Shown here in pieces: positions 43,902 through 54,908 of a DNA stretch of 64,000 bases. The position numbers and the translations under genes were made by a program. The notes beneath the pieces were generated by a model. It was not told where the DNA came from, made no database searches, and saw nothing but the letters and a program-made list of their open reading frames with translations. Origin of the DNA: Mikania micrantha (Eukaryota; Streptophyta; Magnoliopsida; Asterales; Asteraceae); contig CM018688.1 in NCBI GenBank assembly GCA_009363875.1, forward strand, positions 62,473,001 to 62,537,000, given 5' to 3'. Each line of letters opens with the position of its first letter. Positions within the stretch are counted from its first letter, which is position 1.

Positions 43902-46174
43902 TGAGAGGCCCCGAGCCCCTCGGTTGGCAAACATCATACTCATAGTCCTTAAACCATATTTACGTTATCATAGCAGCGGAATTTAAGGTGATTACATACA
44001 TAAAGTATACATATTAAACACACATTAAACATAACCCACTCTTCTAACAGTCATATAATACAGCCAGTCTATACCAGGGGTAGTCTTCAACATATTCCAT
44101 GAGCCTTCCTGGTCTCCTTTCTCAAACTATTCAACCTGATATGCATGCTAAAACAAGTCAGCTTTCGCTGGTGAGTTCTAAGTTAACTTTTCTCAAAAAT
44201 AAAATCTTTAATATACATAAAACATTAGCCTTCACTGCCAACCGAAGTAAACAGTCTCAATCATACTGAACATAAAACATTTCATATACATGACATACAT
44301 GACATCATAACATCAATCATACAGTGCATAAATGTAGCCTGCCCTGTTGACCGAAGTCAACATGCTTGCACAAGACTTCTTAAACTATCAACCCGAAGTT
44401 GATAACTTATACATGCATAAGATTTCCTCAACTGGTGACACACAGTCAGCAGGCCTGTTCTTTCACAGGACTTATGCCTGTTCTTTCACATGACTTCTGC
44501 CTGTTCTTTCACAGGACTTCTGCCTGTTCTTTCACAGGACTTCTTAAACCATCAACCGAAATTGACGGCTCATACCGGTACAAGATTTCTTGACATACAT
44601 CATTCATACATAACATGATTTAAAGCGTTAAACCATCATAATCATAAACGGTCATTCGCACCGTAGTGCTCAGGTTTTGCCCAACCGCAGCCGGGACTTC
44701 AATATCACATTTCCTTCTTAACCTCGGTTGAGAATTCAAACATTCGTTATGTCTCCTAAGAGACTCTTAAAATGATTTACTTCTCAATTATAATTGAGAC
44801 TTAAAACATTCTTTACATTTTAAAACATTTCTTACTTGAAAACGTTCTTTGTCCTGAAAACATTCCTTACCTGATCATAATCAGGTTAAGATCACTTTCA
44901 TATAATAACTTTACAACCGGCAATAATTCACAACATGCACATCAGCCCAAAATGGTAAAACATTTAAAACAGGGCTATAAGAACTCACCTGATATCTTAC
45001 AGTAGCAATATTCCTAGTAAACTGGTACTAATGGTGTAATTCTGCATTCATTTATACTTAATAAGTTATTTATGTTTTAACCTACTGATTAGATCTTTTT
45101 GAACGTTCAATGTCAAAGACATTGCCTTGAAAGTCATCAAATAGTTAATGTTGTTAATTATAATGCTAAAACAGTTCCTAAACAGATTAATGGCTTAGAA
45201 ATGATCAATCCTTATCATTGATTGCCCAAATATCATGAAATATCGCAATGTAGTCTTAGAATAGGTTTAATAAACATGTTTAACATACGAATCTGACAGT
45301 TATCATAAACATCAGATAATCGTTCCAATGAGTTTGTTAATGATTGTGATTAGTTTGAAACACTTAGATTTAACCTTTGCATTTCAAAGATTAATCAAGC
45401 TAATCACCTACATTGTCATAATCAAATGGATTAAACCATTATAATCATAGTTGTGATTTCATGCAAACCGGGCATTACAACGGATCAAAACAAGGATTTA
45501 ACCGTTAGAACATCGTGTTCTTCATTTCTAATCAATCCTAGCCATCATCTAGGCAATAATCAACAATCCTAACTATGTCATTACGTTCAAAATCAAGATC
45601 TAATCAATCAAAATTAAACTAGAAGGTTAGAACGAACCATTACCTAATCTGACGGGTTTCTGCGGGTAAAACAACGATCAGTACTTGTAAACACGTTCCC
45701 TGGCTTCAAATATACGATCTGATGGCTTCAACAGGTTGTTTGGAGGGTGTTTTGCTTGTGTTCTTGGTCTGTAGAGCGTCTGAGTTCGAAGATGTAAAAT
45801 AATTAAACTTTGCTTGAAATCTGATGAAGTAGATCAGATTGTTGCACCGCCACACCCGTCGCGTACCGCGACCAGAAGCCAAAAAGGGCTTCGCGTACCG
45901 CGAAGATTTCCGGAGGAATCTTAGATATTTTTGGTCCATCGCGTACCGCGAAGGATCCTCAACCCCTCCATCGCGTACCGCGATGAGTCCAGTCGTCCAA
46001 CACTTAGAAATTTATCTTCGTTTCGCGATTCCGGGCAATCCGTAACTCCGTTTCGCGCACGGTTTTCGCCCACGTTCATCATTTCTCGTATACTATCAAC
46101 TTGTAGTAATTTCAATCGTCACATCAACATGAATTTCTAAAACGATCAAATGTACTAAATCTTTGGTTGTTACA
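43902..46174 (-). repeat. G 3' LTR
   Basis: TGAGAGGCCCCGAG...GGTTGTTACA. It contains a 4 x 23-bp minisatellite (44454-44545), a CTCACCTGATATC block (44984) giving a CAG/GTGAGT donor-like sequence in the sense direction, and four copies of the palindrome TCGCGTACCGCGA or close variants at about 45859-45989. Confidence 0.95.
44454..44545. repeat. Minisatellite of 23 bp, four units, hairpin-forming
   Basis: Unit CCTGTTCTTTCACAGGACTTCTG. CCTGT and ACAGG within each unit are complementary, so each can form a small hairpin. The other LTR has the same four units (51657-51748). Confidence 0.9.
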
Positions 46175-46188
46175 AATCTACCCTCCTT
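46175..46188 (-). other. G polypurine tract
   Basis: The sense strand reads AAGGAGGGTAGATT directly before the LTR start TGTAACAACC. The two pyrimidines inside are usual for chromovirus tracts. Confidence 0.75.
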
Positions 46189-46214
46189 ACAATAGGTTTC
46201 GTCCTCGAAACCTG

Positions 46215-49031
46215 TTACGTTTCATACAAATGTGGGTAGAGTCGTTTCATCTCGTCTTCAGTCTCCCATGTCGTCTCAGATCCTTTTCGGTGTTTCCATT
46301 GAACCTTAACTTGCCTAATCACCTTGTTACGTAATTGTTTCTCTTTCGTATCAACAATTGCAACTAATTCTTCTATGTAGTTTAACTTCTCATCAACTTC
46401 AATGTCATTTAACGGCACATATGCTACATCATCTGCTAGACATTTTCTCAAATGTGAAACGTGAAATGTTGGATGAATTCCACTCAGTTCATCTGGCAGA
46501 TCTAATCGGTAAGCTACCTTACCAACCCGTGCCATTATTTGAAAAGGTCCAATAAATCTCGGACTTAGCTTTCCTCTTTTCCTGAATCGAATAACTCCCT
46601 TCCATGGTGAAACTTTTAACAATACTTGATCACCTATTTCAAATTCTATTGGCCTCCGTCTTTTATCGGCATAGGACTTTTGTCGATCCTGTGCAGCTTT
46701 CATTCGCGCTTTAACTAGTTGAAGCTTTTCTGTCAAATCTAACACTGCAGCTTTACTTCCCACTTCTTTCTGTCCTACACCTCCCCAACATACCGGTGTC
46801 CTACAACGCCGTCCGTACAATGCTTCGTGTGGTGGCATGCCAATACTTGCATGGTAGCTATTGTTGTACGAGAATTCCACCAATGGTAAATGATCATCCC
46901 AACTACCACCAAAATCAATAATACAAGCTCTGAGCATATCTTCTAAGGTTTGGATAGTTCTTTCAGACTGTCCGTCGGTCTGAGGATGATACGCAATGCT
47001 GATATTGAGTCTTGTGCCCATTGATTCATGAAACTGTTTCCAGAATCTTGAAACAAATCGTGTATCACGATCAGATACTATAGAAACTCGAACTCCATGT
47101 CTTGTAATTATTTCTTTCACAAATAGTTCAGACAGTTTCTCCGACGTATAATTCTCCCGTATAGGCAAGAAATGAGCACTTTTCGTTAACCGGTCTACAA
47201 TCACCCAAATAGCATCATAACCTTTTGCTGTAAGAGGCAACTTAGTTATAAAATCCATGGTGATGTGTTCCCATTTCCATTCCGGGACTTCTAAAGGTTG
47301 CATATAACCATAGGGTTTCTGATGTTCAGCTTTCACTTGTGCACATGTCAAACATTTGTTTACGTACTGCATTACATTAAACTTCATACCTGGCCACCAA
47401 TAATCCTTTCGAAGGTCTTGGTACATTTTCGTTGCCCCAGGATGAATGGAGTAACGTGACTTATGTGCTTCATCTAGAACCCTTGACCTGATGTCCCCGT
47501 TTCGTGGAACCCACATTCGACCAAATCGGATCTTAACACCACATTCATTTTCTTCTAGATTCTTAACTTGACCAAAGATTCTTTCGAATCCAACATTTTC
47601 TTCCTTTAGTCCTTCCTTCTGTGCATTTTTAAGTTCATTCATGAAATCTGGTGTTATCACCAAACTGTAAGACTTAATCCGTATAGCAGAGTGCTCTGTC
47701 TTACGACTTAAAGCATCAGCCACAACATTGGCCTTGCCCGGGTGATACAAAATCTCACAGTCATAATCTTTGAGCAGTTCAAGCCATCTTCGTTGTCTCA
47801 TATTCAAGTCCTTCTGTTCAAAGAAGTATTTTAAACTTTTGTGATCTGTGTAGATTGTACATTTCACTCCATATAAATAATGCCTCCAAATTTTTAAAGC
47901 AAATACCACAGCAGCCAATTCCAAATCATGTGTTGGATAATTAGCTTCATGGGTTTTCAATTGTCTTGAGGCATATGCTATTACCTTTCCCCTTTGCATA
48001 AGTACACAACCCAAACCCAGATAAGACGCATCTGAGTACACAACCATGTCTTCATTACCATCCGGCAGTGTTAAAATAGGAGCTTCAGTTAATCTCGTTT
48101 TCAATTCATCAAAAGCTTGGACCTGAGTTGGACCCCAGTCATATTTTACTTCCTTCCTAGTTAATTTTGTCAACGGTGTAGCAATCCTAGAGAAATCCTG
48201 AATAAATCTTCTGTAATAACCTGCTAACCCGAGAAAGCTACGAATTTCCGTTGGTGTTTTTGGAGTATTCCATTTCATTACTGCTTCTACTTTAGCTGGG
48301 TCCACCATTATGCCTTCTGGACTAATAACATGACCTAAAAATTGTACTTCCCGTAGCCAAAAGGCACATTTAGAGAACTTAGCATAAAGCTTTTCTCTTC
48401 TTAGTATTTCAAGAACTTCCCGGATATGACACGCATGATCACCTTCACTCCTTGAGTATATTAAGATGTCATCAATGAACACAATCACTGATCAGTCTAG
48501 CATGGGTCTGCACACCCGATTCATCAAATCCATAAACGCTGCAGGAGCGTTAGTTAACCCAAAAGACATTACAAGGAACTCATAATGCCCATAACGTGTG
48601 CGAAATGTTGTCTTTGGAATGTCTTGCTCTCTCACCTTTAGTTGATGATATCCTGATTTGAGATCGATTTTAGAAAACCAACTTGCCCCTTGCAATTGGT
48701 CAAATAGATCATCAATTCTTGGTAACGGGTACTTGATCTTTATCGTGAGCTTGTTCAATTCCCTATAATCAATACACATTCTCATACTTCCGTCCTTTTT
48801 CTTGACAAACAACACTGGTGCACCCCAAGGTGACACATTTGGTCGTATAAAACCTTTGTCTAGAAGGTCTTGTAGTTGGGTCATTAATTCTTTCATCTCT
48901 ATTGGAGCCAGACGGTACGGTGCCTTGGCGACAGGTTGAGCTCCTGGCACAACATCAATTTGGAATTCGATTTCCCGATCAGGTGGAATTCCTGGCAAAT
49001 CCTCAGGAAATACATCAGGAAAGTTACACAC
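46215..49031 (-). pseudogene. pol: G reverse transcriptase, RNase H, integrase, chromodomain-like end
   Basis: One frame interrupted by a single TGA at 48492-48494, just before VIVFIDDILIYS. Upstream part: PYRLAPIEMKELMTQLQDLLD, WGAPVLFVKKKDGSMRMCID, FGLTNAPAAFMDLMN. In the 757-residue downstream part: RT active site IDD at 5-7, RNase H Asp152, Glu190 and Asp215, VADALSRK at about 256-263, integrase zinc finger His342, His349, Cys379 and Cys382, catalytic Asp412, Asp473 and Glu509, a GPF module near 647, and a C-terminal VKVQWKHRKGSETTWETEDE stretch resembling the chromodomain of Tekay/Del elements. Apart from the stop, all catalytic residues are present. Confidence 0.93.
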
Positions 49032-49840
49032 ACCATGGGTACGTCTTCCAATTCTTTTACTTTAATTTCTTTATCAATAACATAAGCCAGATAAGCCCCA
49101 TACCCTCGCCTCATAAATTCACTCGCCTTAATCATAGAAATGACTTTAGGAGCATTAAACACTTTATCCCCGTAAACCGTTACTGATCTCCCATTGAGAG
49201 CTGTTAAGAAAATCATGTTTCGTCGACAGACAATGTTAGCCTCATGTTTGGCCAACCAATCCATGCCCAAAACTACATCAAAACCTCCTAACGTAATTAC
49301 AAACAACTTAACAGGGAATCTATGACCTTCTATATCAATATAACAATCATCATCAATGACCTCCGTTACTCTAGTGGATTTACCAAGAGCAGTTTCTATG
49401 TTAAAGACAGGTTCTATCTTTTTAACATTTGCACACAGTTTATCACAAAAAGCAATAGCCACAAAGCTCATACTTGTACCAGAATCAAATAGCACTGAAG
49501 CAGGGATATCATTAATCAAAAATGTACCTGTCACCACATCCGGGTCTTTATCTGCCTGATCCTTAGTCATAGTAAAGGCACGAGCTTTTGCCTTTTGCTT
49601 ATCACCTCCCTTGCTACTTTCAGGTTTGATGGCTTCAGTAGGCATTATCTTTGGTTTAAAACAATTCCTGCTCACGTGACCGATTCCACCACAATTGTAA
49701 CATTTTGGCATATTCGGGCAATCATAAGAGAGATGTCCAGTCTTTCCACAACGGTAGCACAAAGTAGTCCCCGTAAGACATTCTCCCCTATGTCTCTTTC
49801 CACACTTAGGGCATTTTTCAATTTCTTCCGTTCTACCTTT
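49032..49840 (-). pseudogene. G zinc knuckles and aspartic protease
   Basis: The frame continues directly from Gag across the TGA at 49841. CPKCGKRHRGEC comes first, then CYRCGKTGHLSYDC and CYNCGGIGHVSRNC, three Cys-rich fingers. The protease follows with VLFDSGTSMSFVA (DSG active site) and DVVLGMDWL. Near 49020-49030 a GTGTGTGT run carries two additional bases, which moves the reading into the RT frame, so slippage in a short GT repeat is the likely cause. Confidence 0.88.
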
Positions 49841-50779
49841 TCATAGGGGGTCCGCATTGTCATTTCTGTTTCTTTTAAATTTAGGTGACCACTTTTGCTT
49901 TGGTTCCTCCTTTGTTGGTTCAGCTTCAACAACATCATCCCAAACAATGCCACTAATTTCTACGGCTGATTCAAAAGTTCTAGGAGCATGCGCCTTCACA
50001 TGTGTTCGGACTTTAGGTGGTAACCCCTCCACATATAACTTCAGTCTACGTTCCTCCGTGCTTACCAAATGAGGAACCAATCTTGACATTTCATTAAATT
50101 TTGACGTATATTGCCGATGATTCATACATCCAGCTTTCAAAGTCATAAATTCCCGCTCGATTTTATCAATTTCGTTCTTCGTACAAAAGTGTTTTATAAC
50201 TAATTCCTTCAATTCCTCCCATTTCAAGCCCTCCACATCATTAGTGGTCTTTGACTGCTTGATGGTGTTCCACCAATGTAGAGCTTCTTCAATAAATGAA
50301 TGAGCTGCAAATTTCACAGCTTGGTCTTCCCAGCATTCACTGATAGCGATCACCGCCTCCATAGCTGAAACCCAGTGGCAAGTGGCCACGGCATCCTTCT
50401 TACCATCAAAGGAGGGTGGACTGCATCCTTTGAAGGCCTTGTAATCACAACCCTTCCGTTTCTCTGACGTAGAATCACCGTTCTTAGTTCCGGTGATCAC
50501 AACTTCCTCTTCTTTGGTGCTGTCCTTAGTTCCTTTAGACTTGTCTTTTAAAGTATCCTTCAGTATTTTTGTAACCAAAGCTGGTAGCTTATCATCCAAA
50601 ACTTTAGAGACCTCATCAGAAATAGCCTTCACTACGATAGGCTCTAGAGTAAACTCGTCTTCATCTTCCGGTTGCTCATTGTGCTCGTAGTCGTCTTCAT
50701 TGACGGGTTCTTCATTCTCGATATGTGGTTCTTCAGGTTCCTGTGGTTGCTTACGTGGTCTACCCCTTTGCCCAGCCAT
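49841..50779 (-). CDS. gag: G Gag, 312 residues, ended early by TGA
   Basis: Starts MAGQRGRPRKQPQEPEEP, with an acidic N-terminus. The retrotransposon Gag domain (GKKDAVATCHWVSAMEAVI, EEALHWWNTIKQSK, FMTLKAGCMNHRQYTSKFNEM, LYVEGLPPKVRTHV) ends before a basic stretch KRNRNDNADPL. The TGA at 49841-49843 is in frame with the zinc knuckles, which normally belong to the same polyprotein, so this is probably a premature stop (consistent with CGA to TGA). Confidence 0.9.
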   Translation of the reverse strand: MAGQRGRPRKQPQEPEEPHIENEEPVNEDDYEHNEQPEDEDEFTLEPIVVKAISDEVSKVLDDKLPALVTKILKDTLKDKSKGTKDSTKEEEVVITGTKNGDSTSEKRKGCDYKAFKGCSPPSFDGKKDAVATCHWVSAMEAVIAISECWEDQAVKFAAHSFIEEALHWWNTIKQSKTTNDVEGLKWEELKELVIKHFCTKNEIDKIEREFMTLKAGCMNHRQYTSKFNEMSRLVPHLVSTEERRLKLYVEGLPPKVRTHVKAHAPRTFESAVEISGIVWDDVVEAEPTKEEPKQKWSPKFKRNRNDNADPL

Positions 50780-51088
50780 TTAACTACCTACAGGATGCAA
50801 CAATTGGAGAATCAGTACAGGATTAGTTTAGTACGAAATAAGCTTTGTAAATCGTTAATGACGTTGATCAGGTGTTATTAACCATTTACCCAACTCATAG
50901 GCTCTAAATATTTCCCATCCCGTCACCTCAACGTGCATGCCTCTAACTATCTTTCTAACCTTACACCTACGTCTTAACTCATACATAACATTCAGCTCGT
51001 GGCATCAAACTACCCTTGACTGGCATTCATTCTGTCCCATTTTCAGTCTAAGTCCAGCCATTAGGGATGACCGGATCTCTCAAACTAT
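50780..51088 (-). other. G leader
   Basis: About 310 bp between primer site and gag ATG. No open frame or repeat seen. Confidence 0.6.
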
Positions 51089-51101
51089 GGCTCTGATACC
51101 A
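51089..51101 (-). other. G tRNA primer-binding site
   Basis: The sense strand reads TGGTATCAGAGCC (then ATAG), three bases from the 5' LTR at 51105. It matches initiator Met tRNA. Confidence 0.9.
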
Positions 51102-51104
51102 ACT

Positions 51105-53376
51105 TGAGAGGCCCCGAGCCCCTCGGTTGGCAAACATCATACCCATAGTCCTTAAACCATATTTACGTTATCATAGCAGCGGAATTTAAGGTGATTACAT
51201 ACATAAAGTATACATATTAAACACACATTAAACATAACCCACTCTTCTAACAGTCATATAATACAGCCAGTCTATGCCAGGGGTAGTCTTCAACATATTC
51301 CATGAGCCTTCCTGGTCTCCTTTCTCAAACTATTCAACCTGATATGCATGCTAAAACAAGTCAGCTTTCGCTGGTGAGTTCTAAGTTAACTTTTCTCAAA
51401 AATAAAATATTTAATATACATAAAACATTAGCCTTCACTGCAAACCGAAGTCAACAGTCTCAATCATACTGAACATAAAACATTTCATATACATGACATA
51501 CATGACATCATAACATCAATCATACAGTGCATAAATGTAGCCTGTCCTGTTGACCGAAGTCAACATGCTTGCACAAGACTTCTTAAACTATCAACCCGAA
51601 GTTGATAACTTATACATGCATAAGATTTCCTCAACTGGCGACACACAGTCGGCAGGCCTGTTCTTTCACAGGACTTATGCCTGTTCTTTCACAGGACTTC
51701 TGCCTGTTCTTTCACAGGACTTCTGCCTGTTCTTTCACAGGACTTCTTAAACCATCAACCGAAATTGACGGCTCATACCGGTACAAGATTTCTTGACATA
51801 CATCATTCATACATAACATGATTTAAAGCGTTAAACCATCATAATCATAAACGGTCATTCGCACCGTAGTGCTCAGGTTTTGCCCAACCGCAGCCGGGAC
51901 TTCAATATCACATTTCCTTCTTAACCTCGGTTGAGAATTCAAACATTCGTTATGTCTCCTAAGAGACTCTTAAAATGATTTACTTCTCAATTATAATTGA
52001 GACTTAAAACATTCTTTACATTTTAAAACATTTCTTACTTGAAAACGTTCTTTGTCCTGAAAACATTCCTTACCTGATCATAATCAGGTTAAGATCACTT
52101 TCATATAATAACTTTACAACCGGCAATAATTCACAACATGCACATCAGCCCAAAATGGTAAAACATTTAAAACAGGGCTATAAGAACTCACCTGATATCT
52201 TACAGTAGCAATATTCCTCCTAAACTGGTACTAATGGTGTAATTCTGCATTCATTTATACTTAATAAGTTATTTATGTTTTAACCTACTGATTAGATCTT
52301 TTTGAACGTTCAATGTCAAAGACATTGCCTTGAAAGTCATCAAATAGTTAATGTTGTTGATTATAATGCTAAAACAGTTCCTAAACAGATTAATGGCTTA
52401 GAAATGATCAATCCTTATCATTGATTGCCCAAATATCATGAAATATCGCAATGTAGTCTTAGAATAGGTTTAATAACCATGTTTAACATACGAATCTGAC
52501 AGTTATCATAAACATCAGATAATCGTTCCAATGAGTATGTTAATGATTGTGATTAGTTTGAAACACTTAGATTTAACCTTTGCATTTCAAAGATTAATCA
52601 AGCTAATCACCTACATTGTCATAATCAAATGGATTAAACCATTATAATCATAGTTGTGATTTCATACAAACCGGGCATTACAACGGATCAAAACAAGGAT
52701 TTAACCGTTAGAACATCGTGTTCTTCATTTCTAATCAATCCTAGCCATCATCTAGGCAATAATCAACAATCCTAACTATGTCATTACGTTCAAAATCAAG
52801 ATCTAATCAATCAAAATTAAACTAGAAGGTTAGAACGAACCATTACCTAATCTGACGGGTTTCTGCGGGTAAAACAACGATCAGTACTTGTAAACACGTT
52901 CCCTGGCTTCAAATATACGATCTGATGGCTTCAACAGGTTGTTTGGAGGGTGTTTTGCTTGTGTTCTTGGTCTGTAGAGCGTCTGAGTTCGAAGATGTAA
53001 AATAATTAAACTTTGCTTGAAACCTGATGAAGTAGATCAGATTGTTGCACCGCCACACCCGTCGCGTACCGCGACCAGAAGCCAAAAAGGGCTTCACGTA
53101 CCGCGAAGATTTCCGGAGGAATCTTAGATATTTTTGGTCCATCGCGTACCGAGAAGGATCCTCAACCCCTCCATCGCGTACTGCGATGAGTCCAGTCGTC
53201 CAACACTTAGAAATTTATCTTCGTTTCGCGATTCCGGGCAATCCGTAACTCCGTTTCATGCACGGTTTTCGTCCACGTTCATCATTTCTCGTATACTATC
53301 AATTGTAGTAATTTCAATCGTCACATCAACGTGAATTTCTAAAACGATCAAATGTACTAAATCTTTGGTTGTTACA
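51105..53376 (-). repeat. G 5' LTR
   Basis: 2,272 bp, about 99% identical to the left LTR. The differences include several CG to TG or CA changes in the GCGTACCGCGA palindromes (for example near 53098 and 53152-53180), as expected for methylated CpG sites. The minisatellite has four units at 51657-51748. Confidence 0.95.
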
Positions 53377-53381
53377 CAAAC

Positions 53382-54908
53382 CAAAAAGTTCTGCTTTATG
53401 AAAATATCGAACTGATTGTTAAAAACTTAATCTTAAATTAATTTTTTAGTTCATTTTCTGGATCATTTGAGTATACGTAAGTATCAACCTTGATTCCACG
53501 AATTTGAACAAATTTAAATTGTTTTCTATTTTGTTATTTTCAAAAAGAAATTCTGCTTTATTTTTGCATGATCAAGCTAGTTAAAATTGAAGTAATAAGT
53601 TTCAAGAATATTTATGTTTGATTAGTTATTCATAAACCGGGGATGTGTTCAAGTAAATGGATATTATAAGGTATTTGATAATTTTGTTTAACTTGATATT
53701 TTGACTAAGTAATTAAACTTAAAAAGGATAAATATACTGACAATCATCTTGGGTTTGTAATTTGCTAATAAATATCTTCATTAATTCAATCAGATGTGTT
53801 GATAATTGTAAAACAATATGATCTCATGTCTGGATTTTTCTCAAACAAAAAAGATTTGATTCTTTTGTTAGTATACTTAGATTTGTTAAATTTGTAGTTT
53901 AATTGTTCTAAAAATTTGAAAAATTACAAAAAGATTTTTATTTTTTATCTGATGTTAAATCAATAATTTTTGATTATTTGTTTGACTTTGAAACATTTAA
54001 ATTTGATTTTGTTTTGAAATTTTAAATAAAAATCAAATTTTTTAAAAAGTTCGCCAGAAAAAGGTTTGTGAAAAGGTTCGTCCAAGAGGTTCGTTGGACA
54101 GGTTTGTTGTCCAGGTTCGCATGAGAGGTTCGTCCAAAAGGTTTGTGGACAGGTTCGCCTGAAAGGTTCGGTCAATAGGTTCGCGCATATAAATACCATG
54201 TTCGTGGTTAGGGTTCGTCATTTTCGTCTGATCACACTGACGAACCTGCAAGCTTAGATTTTTCGACTTTTGATTTTGGACCTCCGAAGCTTTTTCATTG
54301 ATTCTACTAGATTCAGAATTAGCTTGTGATCATTTTTAGGTATAGATCTTTGAATTTGACCGGCTAGATTAGGAGATATGACTGGTTTTAGGAGTTTTAG
54401 AGTCGAACTTGTTTGTTTGTGTTAAAACCTATTAAAATTTAAGTTCTGGACAAACTGCTTTTGTTAAAGTTGTTCATCGTGGAGTTTCGAACCTAGGGAT
54501 ATAAAATTTTTAATAAATTTCAAAGATTTTGAAATTTGATTTTGAAATTGAAATGGTTCGCTGGATGAACAAGGTTCGCTGGATGAATCAGGTTCGCTGG
54601 ATCTGAAAGGTTCGTCTGAACCTAATAGGTTCGTGGCGAACCTCTGGATTTCAACAGAACCGAACCTTATTGGTCAAGGTTCGTTTGACCAACATGTTCG
54701 TTTGATGTGAAGGTTCGTTCATTGAAGGTTCGTTCATTCAAAGGTTCGTTAAGTGAATAGGTTTGTCTGAACAACAGGTTCGTCTAGCATTAGGTTCATC
54801 TCAGGGAAGGTTTGCTGGGTTCTATACTTGGAAAATTTTTGATTTTTTGATTTTTTAATTTTGTTTTTAATTTTTGTTTCTAATTTTGTTTTCTTTCTAA
54901 TTGTAGAA
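53382..54908 (+). other. Junction and spacer upstream of the D third ORF
   Basis: The first dozen bases (to about 53393) continue B beyond the G insertion. From about 53396 the sequence is the reverse complement of the corresponding region of C (60370 back to 60130 and beyond), so orientation flips here. The body carries AGGTTCG clusters at about 54050-54230 and 54550-54810, mirroring B. The last 70 bp are T-rich. Confidence 0.75.
54840..54906 (+). promoter_or_regulatory. Splice-acceptor-like tract before the D third ORF
   Basis: A long T-rich stretch ends TTTTCTTTCTAATTGTAG at 54906, then AA and ATGGCG. The open frame can be extended 16 codons upstream as a hydrophobic peptide (MFLIFVSNFVFFLIVE). 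That is the translated pyrimidine tract, so the start at 54909 is preferred. Confidence 0.6.

Larger units (their letters stand above)
43902..53376 (-). mobile_element. G: nearly complete Tekay/Del-like chromovirus (gypsy)
   Basis: 9,475 bp bounded by LTRs of 2,273 and 2,272 bp, with a perfect target duplication CAAAC (43897-43901 and 53377-53381). Order in its sense: LTR, Met primer site, Gag, zinc knuckles, protease, RT, RNase H, integrase with a chromodomain-like C-terminus, polypurine tract, LTR. By hand the LTRs differ at about 23 positions plus one indel, so it is the youngest clear insertion here. Two TGA codons and one two-base insertion disable gag-pol. Related copy C shows the same target without the element at 60150-60154. 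Confidence 0.95.

Noticed and set aside
54861..54908. Hydrophobic N-terminal extension of the D third ORF as a signal peptide
   Set aside because: It is the translation of the T-rich tract upstream of a likely splice acceptor. B and S1 lack an in-frame equivalent, and the conserved protein begins at 54909.
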